Positions 13,785 through 13,859 of a stretch of 13,859 nt of DNA are shown in pieces. Source of the DNA: Syntrophomonadaceae bacterium (GTDB taxonomy: Bacteria; Bacillota; Dethiobacteria; DTU022). The stretch lies in the NCBI GenBank assembly GCA_007136055.1, contig SLHT01000228.1, positions 1-13,859 of the forward strand. The letters are read 5' to 3'. Made by a program: the position numbers and the translations under genes. Every line of letters starts with the position of its first letter. Position 1 is the first letter of the stretch. The notes beneath the pieces are model-generated. The model had not been told where the DNA came from and ran no database searches. It saw only the letters and a list, made by a program, of their open reading frames with translations.

Positions 13785-13859
13785 TTGCTGAGAGTCAATA
13801 TCTTGAAACGCTACGATGACTTTGTTTTAGAGACAGAATGGGAAGTCGATAAAGGTGAA
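13785..13859 (+). CDS. modC: Molybdate ABC transporter ATPase, N-terminal fragment (runs off window)
   Basis: Only 25 codons are in view. They begin at TTG 13785 with MLRVNILKRYDDFVLETEWE, a typical N-terminal strand of ModC/sulfate-type ATPases just ahead of the Walker A motif. The AGGTGG at 13771-13776 inside the modB end provides a ribosome binding site at about 8 nt. The frame is open to the last base. The call relies on gene order modA-modB-modC and the characteristic first strand. Confidence 0.78.
   Translation, partial: MLRVNILKRYDDFVLETEWEVDKGE

Overview
The window reads as a chromosomal segment of an anaerobic Gram-positive bacterium, most likely of the class Clostridia. The reasons are strong AGGAGG-type ribosome binding sites, frequent TTG/GTG starts, two lipoprotein signal peptides, moderate G+C, and the gene families present (an MttB-type methyltransferase, a sigma-54 activator, a Liv-type ABC importer). 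The genus cannot be told from sequence alone. No rRNA, tRNA, CRISPR array, insertion sequence or phage gene was seen.

Region 1 (1-6151) looks like a regulated catabolic cluster for a small amine or amino-acid-like compound. It opens with the 3' part of a sigma-54 enhancer-binding activator. A convergent Asp/Glu-racemase superfamily gene follows. Divergent from that gene run an MttB-superfamily methyltransferase without pyrrolysine, an MFS transporter and an ornithine cyclodeaminase/mu-crystallin family protein. The 384-nt gap between racemase and methyltransferase carries two back-to-back -24/-12 promoters, one for each direction, with repeats between them that could bind the neighbouring activator. 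No corrinoid protein or corrinoid-activating gene is in view, so any methyl acceptor must be encoded elsewhere.

Region 2 (6152-11632) is a complete branched-chain-amino-acid-type ABC importer in the order livH-livM-livK-livG-livF. Its 566-nt upstream gap is unusually rich in structure: a third sigma-54-like promoter, a tandem 11-bp repeat, and three copies of an inverted-repeat operator TGCAAA-N5-TTTGCA. The real substrate is unknown; the third -24/-12 site raises the possibility that this importer belongs to the same regulon as region 1.

Region 3 (11633-13859) is a molybdate uptake cluster: a short ModE-type regulator, a ModE-like operator, then modA, modB and the first 25 codons of modC, which runs off the end. 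modA, modB and modC all appear to start with TTG.

The most interesting parts are the divergent sigma-54 promoter pair feeding an orphan MttB module, and the triple operator array ahead of the importer. Functional names rest on family motifs read by eye; substrates are not assigned.
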